In this document: piece after piece, positions 1 to 8,488 of the stretch | Numbering within the stretch: position 1 is the stretch's first letter | Layout of the letters: each line of letters opens with the position of its first letter | Assembly: GCA_025934255.1 (NCBI GenBank) | Contig: JAICYJ010000001.1 | Location: forward strand, 135,315 to 199,314 | Length of the DNA: 64,000 nucleotides | Origin: Thermoleophilia bacterium | GTDB taxonomy: Bacteria > Actinomycetota > Thermoleophilia > Gaiellales > JAICJC01 | Reading direction: 5' to 3' | The notes under the pieces: model-generated | Seen by the model: only the letters and a program-made list of their open reading frames with translations | Told to the model about the DNA's origin: nothing | The model's database searches: none | Translations under genes and position numbers: made by a program

Positions 1-978
1 CCGAACGAGGTCACGGAGCTGAGCGAGTTCGTGCCGGTGATGCGGGAGCACGGCTACGACTGCGACTGGCTCGGCCGCGAGGCGGTGCGCGCGCAGGTCG
101 ACTCACCCACCTACCTGGGCGGCATCTGGGAGCGGAGCGGCTCCGCCATGGTCGACCCGGCGCGCCTGGCGTGGGGCCTTCGCCGCGTCTGCATCGAGCT
201 GGGCGTGCGGCTGCACGAGCTGTCGCCGGTGACCGCGCTGCACGAGCTGGCCGACGGCGTGATGCTGTCGACGCCGGATGGCCGGCTGCGGGCCGAGCGC
301 CTCGTGCTGGCCACCAACGGCTTCCCGCCGTTGATCCGCGACATCCGCCGCTACGTCGCCCCCGTGTACGACTACGTGCTGGTGACCGAGCCGCTGTCGG
401 CGGAGCGGATGTCGGCCATCGGCTGGACCGGCCGGCAGGGCCTGTTCGACGCCGCCAACCAGTTTCACTACTACCGGCTGACCGACGACAACCGGATCCT
501 GTGGGGTGGCTACGACGCCGTATACCACTACGGCAACGCCGTCGCGGCCGATCTGGAACAGCGGCCCGCCACCTTCTCGCTGCTGTCGCGCCACTTCTTC
601 GACACGTTCCCGCAGCTGGAGGGCGTTCGCTTCACGCACCGCTGGGGCGGCGTGATCGACACCTGCAGCCGCTTCAGCGTGATGTTCGGCCGGGCGATGA
701 GCGGCCGCGTCAGCTACGCCGTCGGATACACCGGCCTCGGCGTCGGCGCCAGCCGCTTCGGAGCCCGCGTCGCGCTCGACCTGGTCGACGGTCGCGACAC
801 CGAGCTGACCCGCCTGCGCCTGGTGCGCAGCAAGCCGCTGCCGTTCCCGCCGGAGCCGCTGCGCTGGGCCGGGATCAAGCTGACCACGCGCGCCATGGCG
901 CGGGCGGATCGCCGGGACGGCAAGCGCGGGCTCTACCTGCGCGCGCTCGACCGGGTCGGCCTCGGCTTCGACTCCTGA
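1..978 (+). CDS. FAD-dependent amine/amino-acid oxidase of the DAO family (5' truncated)
   Basis: The reading frame is open from base 1, so the N-terminal FAD-binding Rossmann segment lies outside the window. The visible 325 residues match the C-terminal two thirds of DadA/gamma-glutamylputrescine-oxidase-like proteins. The segment RLRAERLVLATNGFPPL is the usual closing part of the FAD domain. The substrate domain has aromatic runs (NQFHYYRLTDDNRILWGGYD), and the C-terminal FAD-closing motif reads SYAVGYTGLGVGASR. Such enzymes oxidise primary or secondary amines in the cytosol, passing electrons to O2 or a quinone. The substrate cannot be set from this fragment. It converges on the next gene with 4 bases between stops and no clear terminator. 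Confidence 0.8.
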   Translation, partial: PNEVTELSEFVPVMREHGYDCDWLGREAVRAQVDSPTYLGGIWERSGSAMVDPARLAWGLRRVCIELGVRLHELSPVTALHELADGVMLSTPDGRLRAERLVLATNGFPPLIRDIRRYVAPVYDYVLVTEPLSAERMSAIGWTGRQGLFDAANQFHYYRLTDDNRILWGGYDAVYHYGNAVAADLEQRPATFSLLSRHFFDTFPQLEGVRFTHRWGGVIDTCSRFSVMFGRAMSGRVSYAVGYTGLGVGASRFGARVALDLVDGRDTELTRLRLVRSKPLPFPPEPLRWAGIKLTTRAMARADRRDGKRGLYLRALDRVGLGFDS

Positions 979-982
979 AGGT

Positions 983-1948
983 CTAAGCCAGGGCGGGGCG
1001 CCAGCGCCGCGGTCCCGGCTCGCGTGCCCGCCCGGTCTCGGTCAGCCGCTCCAGGTGCGAGATCGCCTCGACCAGCGCGAACCGCTGCTCGTGGAACCCC
1101 AGCGGCTCGTCTCGCCAGATCAGCTGCGCGGCGTCGTAGGCGGTCTCGGCGCCCTCCTCCAGGGCGGCCGCAGCAGCATCGAGGCGCTCGTCATGGTGCG
1201 CCGCGATCTCACGGGCGCGCGACGGCGCGTCGTCGATCACCGGCCCGTGGCCGGGGTAGACCCGCCGCGGCGCCAGCTCCGACAGCCGCTGCAGCGTGGC
1301 CAGGTAGCGACCCAGCGGGTCGCGCGCGGTGTCCGGCCAGCGGCCCACGTTGGGGGTTATCTCGTCCAGCAGCACGTCACCGCCGAGCAGGCGGCCGCTG
1401 GTCTCGCCGAGCAGCGCGATGTGCCCGTCCGCATGACCGGGCAGGTGCAGCACGCGGAACGCCTCGTCGCCCATGACCACCCGGTCGCCCTCGTCGACCA
1501 GCCGCGTGGGCGACGCGAGGCGCACGCCGGTGCGGCTCTCGGCCCGGGTCGAGGCGGCCGCCAGTGCGGCCGGCATGCCGTGATCGCGCAGGTAGCCCTC
1601 GAACTCGTCGTCGGAGCCCTGTTCCCAGGCGGCCACCGCCATCGCCCGGTCGAGCCGGCCCTGCACAACCTCCGGGGCGCCGCTCAGCTCCGCCAGCCCG
1701 GCGCTGGCGCCGACGTGGTCGGGGTGGTAGTGGGTCAGCAGCAGGCGCGCCACCGGCTCCGGCCCCAGCTGCGCGAGCGCCTGCGTCCACCACCGCAGCG
1801 TCGCGTCGCTGCCGAGGCCGGCGTCGACCAGCGTCCAGCCGTCGCGGCCCGCCAGCGCGTAGCAGTGCACGTGGTCGAGCGCCCACGGCAGCGGCATCGT
1901 GATCTGCACGAGTCCGGGCTCGAGCTCGGTCAGCGTCGGTTGCGGCAC
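983..1948 (-). CDS. Metallo-beta-lactamase-fold hydrolase, last gene of the nitrile hydratase operon
   Basis: About 321 residues. The zinc-binding signature THYHPDHVG lies near residue 80, with further ligands in LPGHADGHIALL and YPGHGPVID, so both metal sites look intact. The C-terminal third is helical (ERLDAAAAALEEGAETAYDA) as in the LACTB2/glyoxalase-II-like branch that hydrolyses thioesters or esters. The start is uncertain: GTG at 1948 is proposed, but a CTG at 1960 would give a 4-base CTGA overlap with the upstream stop. The frame stays open further upstream, but that reading overlaps the activator gene and looks non-coding. It follows the nitrile hydratase activator by 8 bases and is probably cotranscribed. 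Its link to nitrile or amide metabolism is inferred from position only. Confidence 0.8.
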   Translation of the reverse strand: MPQPTLTELEPGLVQITMPLPWALDHVHCYALAGRDGWTLVDAGLGSDATLRWWTQALAQLGPEPVARLLLTHYHPDHVGASAGLAELSGAPEVVQGRLDRAMAVAAWEQGSDDEFEGYLRDHGMPAALAAASTRAESRTGVRLASPTRLVDEGDRVVMGDEAFRVLHLPGHADGHIALLGETSGRLLGGDVLLDEITPNVGRWPDTARDPLGRYLATLQRLSELAPRRVYPGHGPVIDDAPSRAREIAAHHDERLDAAAAALEEGAETAYDAAQLIWRDEPLGFHEQRFALVEAISHLERLTETGRAREPGPRRWRPALA

Positions 1949-1956
1949 TTGAGTGT

Positions 1957-2163
1957 TCAGGGCGAGCAGCCCGTCAGCTGCTCCAGCGCGACCATCCAGC
2001 TGTCGTAGTAGGGCCGGTCGGGCTGCTCGGCGATCGCGGCCTTGAGCCGGTCGCGGAAGGCCTCCCACGGCTGGTCCGTGCTGCTGCAGGCGACCTGCGC
2101 CATCGCAAACAGCCGCGCCTGCCAGGGCTCGGTGAAGGCCTCGTCCGGCAGGTCGGTGATCAC
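1957..2163 (-). CDS. Short nitrile hydratase activator/accessory protein
   Basis: A 68-residue protein starting at GTG 2163, overlapping the alpha-subunit stop by 4 bases (GTGA). The pattern EPWQARLFAMAQ followed by PYYDSWMVALEQL is the signature of the activator family (NhlE/P14K-like), which helps insert cobalt or iron into the alpha subunit. The same fold forms the N-terminal half of the beta subunit encoded upstream. Activators are usually above 100 residues, so this is a minimal version. It keeps the helical core but lacks an obvious metal-binding tail. Position directly after alpha supports the assignment. Confidence 0.75.
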   Translation of the reverse strand: MITDLPDEAFTEPWQARLFAMAQVACSSTDQPWEAFRDRLKAAIAEQPDRPYYDSWMVALEQLTGCSP

Positions 2164-2777
2164 GCCGCCACTCCCTCGGTCACCTGCGGCACGGCCACAC
2201 CGACCATGCAGTCGCGCGTGACCAGGTCGGCCAGGCCCTCCTCGTCCAGGTGCTCGGTGCCGTCGGGCCGCATCGGCAGCACGATGTAGCGCACCTCGGC
2301 GCTCGAGTCCCAGATCCTGATCGCGGTCGCCTCCGGCAGCTCCAGCCCGAACTCGCGCAGCACCACCCGCGGCTCGCGCACCATGCGGGCGCGATAGGGC
2401 GGGCTCTTGTACCAGACCGGCGGTACGCCCAGCACCGGCCAGGGATAGCACGAGCAGAGCGTGCACACGATCGCGTTGTGGGTGTCGGGCGTGTTCGCGA
2501 CGCAGACCAGGCGCTCGCCCTCGGCGCCGCCGTAGCCCATCTCGGCGGCGGCGGCCGTGCCGTCAGCCAGCAGCCGCTCGCGGTACGCCGGATCGACCCA
2601 CGCTCGCGCCACCATCCGCGCGCCTCGCCGCGGCCCGATCTCGTTCTGGAACTGCTCGACCACGGCGTCCACCGCGTCGGTCGAGATCAGCCCGCGCTCG
2701 ACCAGCAGCGCCTCCAGCGCCATGGTGCGCAGCTCCGACGGTGACTTCTCGCGTGCGTGGTGGTGCCCCTCGCTCAT
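2160..2777 (-). CDS. nthA: Nitrile hydratase alpha subunit, cobalt type
   Basis: A 205-residue protein, normal for the family, starting at ATG 2777 and overlapping the beta stop as ATGA. The metal-binding motif VCTLCSC lies near residue 108. The Thr in CTLCSC is typical of cobalt enzymes, whereas iron enzymes have CSLCSC. The following segment YPWPVLGVPPVWYKSPPYR is conserved in the family and positions the active site. With the beta subunit it hydrates nitriles to amides in the cytosol. The N-terminus carries a short His run (EGHHHAR) that is not a conserved feature. Gene order beta-alpha-activator is that of classic cobalt operons in actinobacteria and rhizobia. Confidence 0.95.
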   Translation of the reverse strand: MSEGHHHAREKSPSELRTMALEALLVERGLISTDAVDAVVEQFQNEIGPRRGARMVARAWVDPAYRERLLADGTAAAAEMGYGGAEGERLVCVANTPDTHNAIVCTLCSCYPWPVLGVPPVWYKSPPYRARMVREPRVVLREFGLELPEATAIRIWDSSAEVRYIVLPMRPDGTEHLDEEGLADLVTRDCMVGVAVPQVTEGVAA

Positions 2778-3433
2778 CCCGCCTCCTCCAGGTAGGTCTC
2801 CCACAGATCGACCAGCACCGTGTGGTCGGCGCCGTCGTCGGGCCACAGGTCGGAGGCCGCGAACGAGACCGTGTAGCACGGGGCGCGGCGCTGCTCGCCC
2901 AGGTCCTCGTTCTCCGGAAGCCAGTCCGGCGCAAGCAGCCGCTCGACGACGCCGGAGACGCCGCGCACGTAGCGGGGACAGCGGTTGTGCACCGCCGTCG
3001 AGATCCGGCGCACCCGCACCGGTTGTCCGGCCGCGAAGCGATGGCCGCCCTCCGGCTCCGCCGGCGGTCGCGGCTGCATGTCTGCCAGCACCGCCTCCAC
3101 CATCGCCGGATCCGACCGTTCCGGCACCCGCCCGCCGGCCCGCAGCCCCTCGATCCGGCGGTCCACGTCGGCGGGAGCAAGGACACCGCGTTCGGCCAGC
3201 ATCTCCTCGAGCGCGTGCTCCCAGCGCTCGTAGTACGACGACGCCAGGTAGCGCCCGGGTTGGATCCGCTCCAGCTGCGACCGCATGCCGCCGATCGGAC
3301 CGCCGGTCGCCCACAGCGTCAGCGACATGCCGAACACCCGGCCCTCCCAGCGTTCGTGGAAGGCGGGCTCGCCCGGCTCGGGCGCGACGGCGCCAAACCC
3401 CTGCATGCCGCCCATGTCATGGATGCCGTCCAC
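2774..3433 (-). CDS. nthB: Nitrile hydratase beta subunit, first gene of the operon
   Basis: A 219-residue subunit. The start GTG at 3433 gives the family N-terminus VDGIHDMGGMQGFG; the frame is open upstream but without similarity. FHERWEGRVFGMSL and YYERWEHALEEML are the conserved helices that contact alpha. The C-terminal SH3-like barrel ends with WETYLEEAG. There is no Shine-Dalgarno sequence, but TAGTCT lies 7 nt before the GTG, which suits a leaderless transcript. The start is only 19 bp from a divergent gene, so the -35 region must fall inside that gene. Confidence 0.93.
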   Translation of the reverse strand: MDGIHDMGGMQGFGAVAPEPGEPAFHERWEGRVFGMSLTLWATGGPIGGMRSQLERIQPGRYLASSYYERWEHALEEMLAERGVLAPADVDRRIEGLRAGGRVPERSDPAMVEAVLADMQPRPPAEPEGGHRFAAGQPVRVRRISTAVHNRCPRYVRGVSGVVERLLAPDWLPENEDLGEQRRAPCYTVSFAASDLWPDDGADHTVLVDLWETYLEEAG

Positions 3434-3440
3434 GGATGCC

Positions 3441-3446
3441 AGACTA
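3441..3446 (-). promoter_or_regulatory. Predicted -10 box of the nitrile hydratase operon
   Basis: Read on the minus strand the hexamer is TAGTCT, exactly 7 nt upstream of the GTG start of the beta subunit. The same spacing recurs before many genes here and predicts a leaderless transcript. Confidence 0.55.
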
Positions 3447-3452
3447 CATCGG

Positions 3453-3953
3453 ATGAGCGATGCCGACGATCTCGCCGACCTGCTGGCGGAGCTGACCGTC
3501 AGCCTGGTGCTGGAGCTGCATCCGGCGATCGCCGACCTGGTCATGCCGGGCCACTTCAGGCCCGCCGGGGCACCCGCCGCCGCGGTGTTCCTGCGCCCGC
3601 TCGAAGGCGAACCAACCCATCGCAGCGGCCCGCCGTCCCTGGCCGTGGCCGAGCTGGCCGCGGACGCCGCCGAGGCCGCGCACGCACGGCTGGGCTACGG
3701 CCGCCGCGAGGGCAATCCGTTCCTGCCGGGGCTGGCCCTGGCCGCGTTCTACCTGGTCGAGGCCCGGCGCAGCGGCGCGTTCGGGCTGGGGGCGCTGACC
3801 GGCGGCCGCGTGCGCGCCTATCCGCTGGCACCGGATGAAGCCAACCACGACCCGCCGCTGCTGCCGGGCACGGCCGCGATACGCGCCTGGTACCCGGTCG
3901 AGGGTGCGCCGCAGGCCTGCATCGAGCTGCGGCTCAGCCCGTCGCCGGCGTGA
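3453..3953 (+). CDS. Uncharacterised 166-residue protein
   Basis: I do not recognise this family. The protein is soluble, Ala- and Leu-rich (VSLVLELHPAIADLV, LAVAELAADAAEAAHARLG) and ends in a strand-rich segment (AIRAWYPVEGAPQACIELRLSPSPA). No catalytic motif is evident. The start ATG 3453 is the first in frame; there is no clear ribosome site. It diverges from the nitrile hydratase operon with 19 bp between starts and overlaps the 3' end of the convergent exporter gene by 20 bp. Third-position GC is high throughout, as in neighbouring genes, which supports coding. Confidence 0.6.
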   Translation: MSDADDLADLLAELTVSLVLELHPAIADLVMPGHFRPAGAPAAAVFLRPLEGEPTHRSGPPSLAVAELAADAAEAAHARLGYGRREGNPFLPGLALAAFYLVEARRSGAFGLGALTGGRVRAYPLAPDEANHDPPLLPGTAAIRAWYPVEGAPQACIELRLSPSPA

Positions 3954-5301
3954 CCGTCTCGGCCTCGCGCGATCCCGCGTCGTAGCGCCAGAAGGATGGC
4001 AGCAACGCGGCCGTGATCGCGACTCCGATCACGCACAGCACGCCGCCGGAGACGATCGATCCGCGCACGCCGATCAGCGAGGCCGCGGCGCCCGCCTCGA
4101 CGTTACCGGCCAGCGGGCCGGTCGAGTAGCCGACCTGCTCGATGCCGGCCAGGCGACCACGCAGCTCGGTGGGGATGGTCTGGTTCCAGACGGTCGTCCG
4201 GAAGATGCCCGACACGGTGTCGGCCGCGCCCGCCACCGCCAGGCCGGCCAGCACCAGCGCCAGCCCGGGTGCCAGCCCCACCACCGCGATCGCGAGCCCC
4301 CAACCGGCGGCCGCGAAGCAGATGGCCGCGCCGTGCCTGCGCATCCCGCCCGTCCAGCCGCTGGTGAGCGTGGCCGCGAGGGCGCCCACCGCCGGCGCCG
4401 CGTACATCAGGCCGAGCACGCCGGCGCCGCCGAACTCGTGCGCGAAGGCTGGGAAGATCGCGTTCGGCATGCCGAAGAACATGGCCACGATGTCGACCGC
4501 GTAGGTGCCGAGCAGCACCGGCCGGGCCGCCGCGTAGCGGAGACCCTCGAGGATGCCGTGCAGGCTGACCTTGGCGCCCGCGACCGGCGGCGGCGCCGCA
4601 CGCATCATCCGCAGCAGCACCAGCGACGCGACGAAGGTGGCGACGTCGAAGGCATAGGTCAGCGGTAGCCCCACCACCGCGATCAGCACGCCGCCCAGCG
4701 CCGGGCCGCCGATCTCCCCGACGTTGAACCGAAGCGTGCCGATCGCCGCCGCAGCCGGCATCTCGTCGCGGTCGACCAGGCGCTGTATGAGGGCCTCCAA
4801 CGAGGGTCGCTGGAGACCGTCCAGCCCGGCCATAACGGCCGCGACCACGAACAGCAGCCACAGCTGCGGACTGGCCAGCGTCGCGTTCAGCAGCAGCACG
4901 GTCGAGGCGCCGGCGAACGACAGCTCGGTCAGGAGCAGCATCCGCCGCCGGTCGCGGGCGTCGGCCAGCGCGCCGCCCAGAAACGCGGTCACCAGCAGCG
5001 GGCACAGCTCGGCCAGGCCCAGCAGGCCCACCACCAGCGACGAGCCGGACAGCTGGTAGGCCTGGTAGGGCAGCGCCACGTAGGTCACCATCGAGCCCAG
5101 GAAGGTGATCGCCTGGGCGGCCGTCAGCAGCCGGAAGTCGCGGTGGCGCCGGAGCGGGCCGAGGTCGATGGTCAGCTTGCGGCCAGCGCCGCGGGGCGCG
5201 TCGGGCTCCGTCGCCGTCTGCGGCAGCGGCGGCATGGGCGAGAGCCGCTCCGCCTCATGCTGGCCGTGGCCGTGCTCGTCGTTGGGAGGCTCCTCGGGCA
5301 C
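3934..5301 (-). CDS. MFS exporter of the MFS_3/enterobactin-exporter-like group
   Basis: A 455-residue protein with about 12 hydrophobic segments. Typical MFS_3 landmarks are RDFRLLTAAQAITFLGSMVTY (helix 1), the loop ADARDRRRMLLL between helices 2 and 3, and TIPTELRGRLAGIEQVGYSTG in the second half. Relatives export siderophores, drugs or other small molecules by proton antiport. The first 40 residues are hydrophilic and His-rich (NDEHGHGQHE). The GTG at 5301 is supported by TATCCT 8 nt upstream; an internal ATG at 5235 is possible. It is similar in sequence to the protein encoded at 19984-21252. Confidence 0.85.
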   Translation of the reverse strand: MPEEPPNDEHGHGQHEAERLSPMPPLPQTATEPDAPRGAGRKLTIDLGPLRRHRDFRLLTAAQAITFLGSMVTYVALPYQAYQLSGSSLVVGLLGLAELCPLLVTAFLGGALADARDRRRMLLLTELSFAGASTVLLLNATLASPQLWLLFVVAAVMAGLDGLQRPSLEALIQRLVDRDEMPAAAAIGTLRFNVGEIGGPALGGVLIAVVGLPLTYAFDVATFVASLVLLRMMRAAPPPVAGAKVSLHGILEGLRYAAARPVLLGTYAVDIVAMFFGMPNAIFPAFAHEFGGAGVLGLMYAAPAVGALAATLTSGWTGGMRRHGAAICFAAAGWGLAIAVVGLAPGLALVLAGLAVAGAADTVSGIFRTTVWNQTIPTELRGRLAGIEQVGYSTGPLAGNVEAGAAASLIGVRGSIVSGGVLCVIGVAITAALLPSFWRYDAGSREAETVTPATG

Positions 5302-5309
5302 GACCGGGG

Positions 5310-5315
5310 AGGATA
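5310..5315 (-). promoter_or_regulatory. Predicted -10 box of the MFS exporter gene
   Basis: TATCCT on the minus strand, 8 nt before GTG 5301 and without a Shine-Dalgarno sequence between, suggests an almost leaderless transcript. Confidence 0.4.
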
Positions 5316-5329
5316 GTTACCATGCGGCG

Positions 5330-5905
5330 ATGCTGACCGACCGCTTCCAGCAGGCGCTGATCTATGCCGCCCAGGTGCACGACGGCCAGTCCCGCAAGGG
5401 CGGTGAGTCGATCCCGTACCTGGCCCACCTGATGTCGGTGGCGGCGCTGGTGCTGGAGAACGGCGGCGGCGAGGACGAGGCGATCGCGGCGCTGCTCCAC
5501 GACGCGATCGAGGATCGCGGCGATCGCACCAACCTGGAGGAGCTGCGCCTCCGCTTCGGCGATCAGGTCGCGTTCATCGTCGATGCCTGCAGCGACACCG
5601 ACCAGCTCCCCAAGCCGCCCTGGCAGGGGCGCAAGCAGGCATACATCGATCGCATGCAGACCGCGCCGGTGGCCGTGCTGCGGGTGGCCTGCGCAGACAA
5701 GGTGCACAACGCCCGCTCGACGCTCAGCGACCTGCACGTGTACGGCGCCGCCACCTGGAGCAAGTTCGGCAGCACGGTCGAGCAGCAGCTCTGGTACTAC
5801 CAGACCCTGTCGGAGCTGTTCTCGCGGCGGCTGCCGGGGCCGCTGTCGGACGAGCTGGCGCGGCTGGTGGCGGAGATCACGGAACGGTCCGCCGCAAGCA
5901 TCTAG
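5330..5905 (+). CDS. HD-domain phosphohydrolase related to the SpoT/Mesh1 (p)ppGpp hydrolase
   Basis: 191 residues, a stand-alone HD domain. Metal-binding residues are visible in order: H in YLAHLMSV, HD in LLHDAIED, and D in CADKVHNAR, matching the H...HD...D layout of the SpoT/Mesh1 family. RKGGESIPYLAHL corresponds to the conserved R-x-SG-PY-HP region. No synthetase, TGS or ACT domain is present, so it would only hydrolyse, probably (p)ppGpp or a related nucleotide. The start ATG 5330 lies 28 bp from the divergent exporter gene. Its TAG stop shares the four bases CTAG with the stop of the convergent exonuclease gene. Confidence 0.82.
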   Translation: MLTDRFQQALIYAAQVHDGQSRKGGESIPYLAHLMSVAALVLENGGGEDEAIAALLHDAIEDRGDRTNLEELRLRFGDQVAFIVDACSDTDQLPKPPWQGRKQAYIDRMQTAPVAVLRVACADKVHNARSTLSDLHVYGAATWSKFGSTVEQQLWYYQTLSELFSRRLPGPLSDELARLVAEITERSAASI

Positions 5906-6528
5906 CCGTGACCGGGGAAGTGGTGGTGGGTGGCGACCCGACGGTCGGCGTGCACGAGGTCGGCGAGCGTGCCGTGGCCGAGGCGCTCCAGCCTGGTCGC
6001 GAGGGCGAGGAACACCTGCGCGGTCGTGAGCGCGTCGCCCATCGCCTGGTGGGGGTGGTGGCTGGGCAGGCCCAGCTGCTCCGTCAGCGTCAGCAGCGGC
6101 TTGTAGCCGGGATCGGCGCCGTCGGCAACGACGCCGTGCAGCCGCCACAGCATCGCGGTGTCGATGATGCCGCGGGGCAGCCGCCCGCCCGCCTGCCGCA
6201 GGGCCGGGCCCAGGAAGGCGCGCTCGACCCAGGCCGCGTGGGCGATCGGCGTTCGGCCGCTGATCGCCTCGGCCAGCGGCGCCAGCGCCTCTGCCAGCGG
6301 AGGCGCCGAGTCAAGGTCGTGGGGCAGGATCCCGTGAATCTCGACCGGCCCGGTGCGCCGCCCCGCGGTCGGCTTGACCATCCCCTGGACGGCACCGGCG
6401 ACGCGGATCCGGCCGCCGTCCAGCGGGACGGCGCCGAATGCGATCACCTCGTCGGTCTTGGGGTCGAGGCCGGTCAGCTCCACGTCCACGCACAAGAGCG
6501 CGGCGTCGCGCCAGGAACGCCGCCTCAT
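5902..6528 (-). CDS. DnaQ-like 3'-5' exonuclease coupled to the DUF294 regulator
   Basis: 208 residues of the DEDDh exonuclease family. Exo I is CVDVELTGLDPKTDEV with D and E metal ligands. Exo II and III are recognisable around IAHAAWVERAFLG and HHPHQAMGDALTTAQVF, where the His and Asp of DEDDh sit. ATG 6528 overlaps the upstream stop as ATGA, so translation is probably coupled to the cNMP/CBS/DUF294 gene. The same two-gene unit is common in proteobacteria and actinobacteria, often near acetate metabolism genes, but its role is not established. It lacks the clamp-binding or polymerase domains of PolC, so a repair or RNA-turnover role is as likely as replication proofreading. Confidence 0.87.
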   Translation of the reverse strand: MRRRSWRDAALLCVDVELTGLDPKTDEVIAFGAVPLDGGRIRVAGAVQGMVKPTAGRRTGPVEIHGILPHDLDSAPPLAEALAPLAEAISGRTPIAHAAWVERAFLGPALRQAGGRLPRGIIDTAMLWRLHGVVADGADPGYKPLLTLTEQLGLPSHHPHQAMGDALTTAQVFLALATRLERLGHGTLADLVHADRRVATHHHFPGHG

Positions 6529-8372
6529 AGCGCCGTCAGGCCGAACTCGTTGGCAAGGCCGCGCTGCACCTCTGCCACCGCCCGGAATGCGTCCTTCAGG
6601 TAGCGGCGGGTGAGCGGGGCCAGCTCGCGCGGGTCGATCGAGTCGTTCGGTTTCGCTCCCCGCCGCAGCGCGTCGATCTGGCTCTCCATGCGCAGGTCGG
6701 TGAACAGCTCGAACGCGACCTGCAGCGTCGACGCCGTGCGGCCGTCGAGCGTGCCGGCCCGTTCCGCCGCGTCCAGGCGCGCGGCGGTGGAGGTCTCCGA
6801 CGAGCCCGCCGACATCGCCGCCCAGCGGGCGATGTCGACGACGGGCAGCAGCCCGCCGGACTTGATGTCGAGCGTGCCGCGCCGCTCGCCATTGTGCTCG
6901 ACCACGAAGTCGCGGAAGAAGCCGGTGGGCGGCCGGTCGCTGAGCGCGAACAGGCCCAGCCGCCGCAGCAGCTGGGGATGGTGCCGGGCGCCTGCGAACA
7001 CGTCCCCGACGGCGCGCCAGCCCGACTCGGCCGTCCACACCGGCCGGCCGTCGGTCATCAGCGACACCAGGATCAGCGCCTTCTCCTCGGTGGGATCGTC
7101 CAGCCACGAGCGCGCGGCTGACAGCCACGCCCCCTGTGAGCGCAGGAACAGCGGCTTGCAGGCGACGGCGCCGTGGGGGCAGCGCGGTATCCCGCAGCGC
7201 TCGAGGCCGGCCACCACCTCGGCGGCCACGCGCGCGAGCGACTCTCGCACCGCCGGGTCGTCGCCTTCGCCCTGCCAGGCGATCGCGCTGTCCTGGTCGG
7301 AGCTGGGGAACGCCTCGCGCCGGGCCACGCTGCCAAGCGACAGCCAGGTGAACGGTGTTACGTCGGGATGCCCTTCCATCACCAGCTCGATCATGCGGCG
7401 GGTGAGCGCGTCGTAGACGGTGGCAATCACCCGTGAGATGGAGGCGGCGGCAATCTTGGCGTCGTGCAGACCGATGATGGTGTCCGACAGCGGCGCCACG
7501 GCGGCCGCCAGCTCCTCAACGGTGGTCGCCGCCGTGATCGCCCTGCGCAGGAGGAAGGGGGTGCGCGTCTCCACGGCCATCAGGTCGGTGTCGGAGATGA
7601 CGCCGATCACACGGCCGGATGCGTTCACCACCGGCAGGTGGCGGACGCCGCGGTCGAGCATGTCCAGCAGCGCGTCGGCGCCGGTGACGTCGTCGGCGAT
7701 GGTGGTGGCCGGGGCGGTCATCACCTGCGACACCGGGGTGTCGGCGGGCACCCCAGCCGCCACCACGCGCTCGCGCAGGTCGCGGTCGGTGACGATGCCG
7801 AATCCGTCCTCGAGGTCGACCAGCACAGCCGACGAGCTGGCGTCGACCATGCGCCGGGCAACCTCCTGCACCGTCGCGGCGGGAGCGGCGATCACCGGGT
7901 CACCGCGCAGCAGGCGGCTGACCGGGCGGCGGGCCGGGTCGACCACGGCGATCGCCAGCGGATCCAGCTCGCGCTGCAGCATCTCGTAGCGGCCCGCCAG
8001 CGAGCGGGCCGCGAACCGCAGCGCGGCCGGCCGGGCCAGCACCGGGCGGATCGCCTCGGCCGGCAGGCGGTAGAGCAGCGAGTCCTCGGCTGCGCGCACC
8101 GCCAGCGCCGTCGGCCACTCCGACAGCAGCGAGGCGTGGCCGAACATCTCGCCCTCCGACAGCATGTCCACGACCCGGTCGCCGTCCAGCAGCTCGACGG
8201 CGCCGCGCCGCACCACCCAGGCCACGCCGGGAGTGGTCACCGCCTGCTCGAGCACCATGGTTCCGGCCTCCACGAATTCGATCTCGCAGGCCGCTGCCAC
8301 CTCGTCCAGCTCCTCCTCGCTGAGCGTGTCGAAGGGCGGGTTGTCGCGCAGGAATTCCGCGATCTCATGCAT
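6525..8372 (-). CDS. cNMP-binding/CBS-pair/DUF294 nucleotidyltransferase-like regulator
   Basis: 615 residues from ATG 8372; the frame extends upstream but without family similarity. Domains in order: a cyclic-nucleotide-binding fold at about 10-125 (MLSEGEMFGHASLLSEWPT); two CBS motifs at about 150-275 (HLPVVNASGRVIGVISDTDL); a GlnD-like nucleotidyltransferase core at about 320-440 with GSVARREAFPSSDQDSA; and a C-terminal DUF294_C helical domain. The core carries the G-S-x6-E and D-x-D pattern of active nucleotidyltransferases, so catalysis is possible. Such proteins sense adenine or cyclic nucleotides and are thought to control a partner, here probably the coupled exonuclease. TAGGAT lies 10 nt before the start. 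Confidence 0.87.
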   Translation of the reverse strand: MHEIAEFLRDNPPFDTLSEEELDEVAAACEIEFVEAGTMVLEQAVTTPGVAWVVRRGAVELLDGDRVVDMLSEGEMFGHASLLSEWPTALAVRAAEDSLLYRLPAEAIRPVLARPAALRFAARSLAGRYEMLQRELDPLAIAVVDPARRPVSRLLRGDPVIAAPAATVQEVARRMVDASSSAVLVDLEDGFGIVTDRDLRERVVAAGVPADTPVSQVMTAPATTIADDVTGADALLDMLDRGVRHLPVVNASGRVIGVISDTDLMAVETRTPFLLRRAITAATTVEELAAAVAPLSDTIIGLHDAKIAAASISRVIATVYDALTRRMIELVMEGHPDVTPFTWLSLGSVARREAFPSSDQDSAIAWQGEGDDPAVRESLARVAAEVVAGLERCGIPRCPHGAVACKPLFLRSQGAWLSAARSWLDDPTEEKALILVSLMTDGRPVWTAESGWRAVGDVFAGARHHPQLLRRLGLFALSDRPPTGFFRDFVVEHNGERRGTLDIKSGGLLPVVDIARWAAMSAGSSETSTAARLDAAERAGTLDGRTASTLQVAFELFTDLRMESQIDALRRGAKPNDSIDPRELAPLTRRYLKDAFRAVAEVQRGLANEFGLTAL

Positions 8373-8488
8373 GTGGAGGACGATCCTAAGGTTCGGGAAC
8401 CGTAAATGTTTTTCGCGGGTGATTGACGCGGCGCGCACGCTTCGCTACCCCGAGCCTACGGAGTTCATCGGTTGAAGGGGGTCAAACG

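Noticed and set aside
103..639. Long minus-strand frame opposite the DAO-family oxidase
   Set aside because: Composition is that of an antisense shadow (Arg, Gln, Val runs) with no motif; the plus strand carries a clear enzyme.
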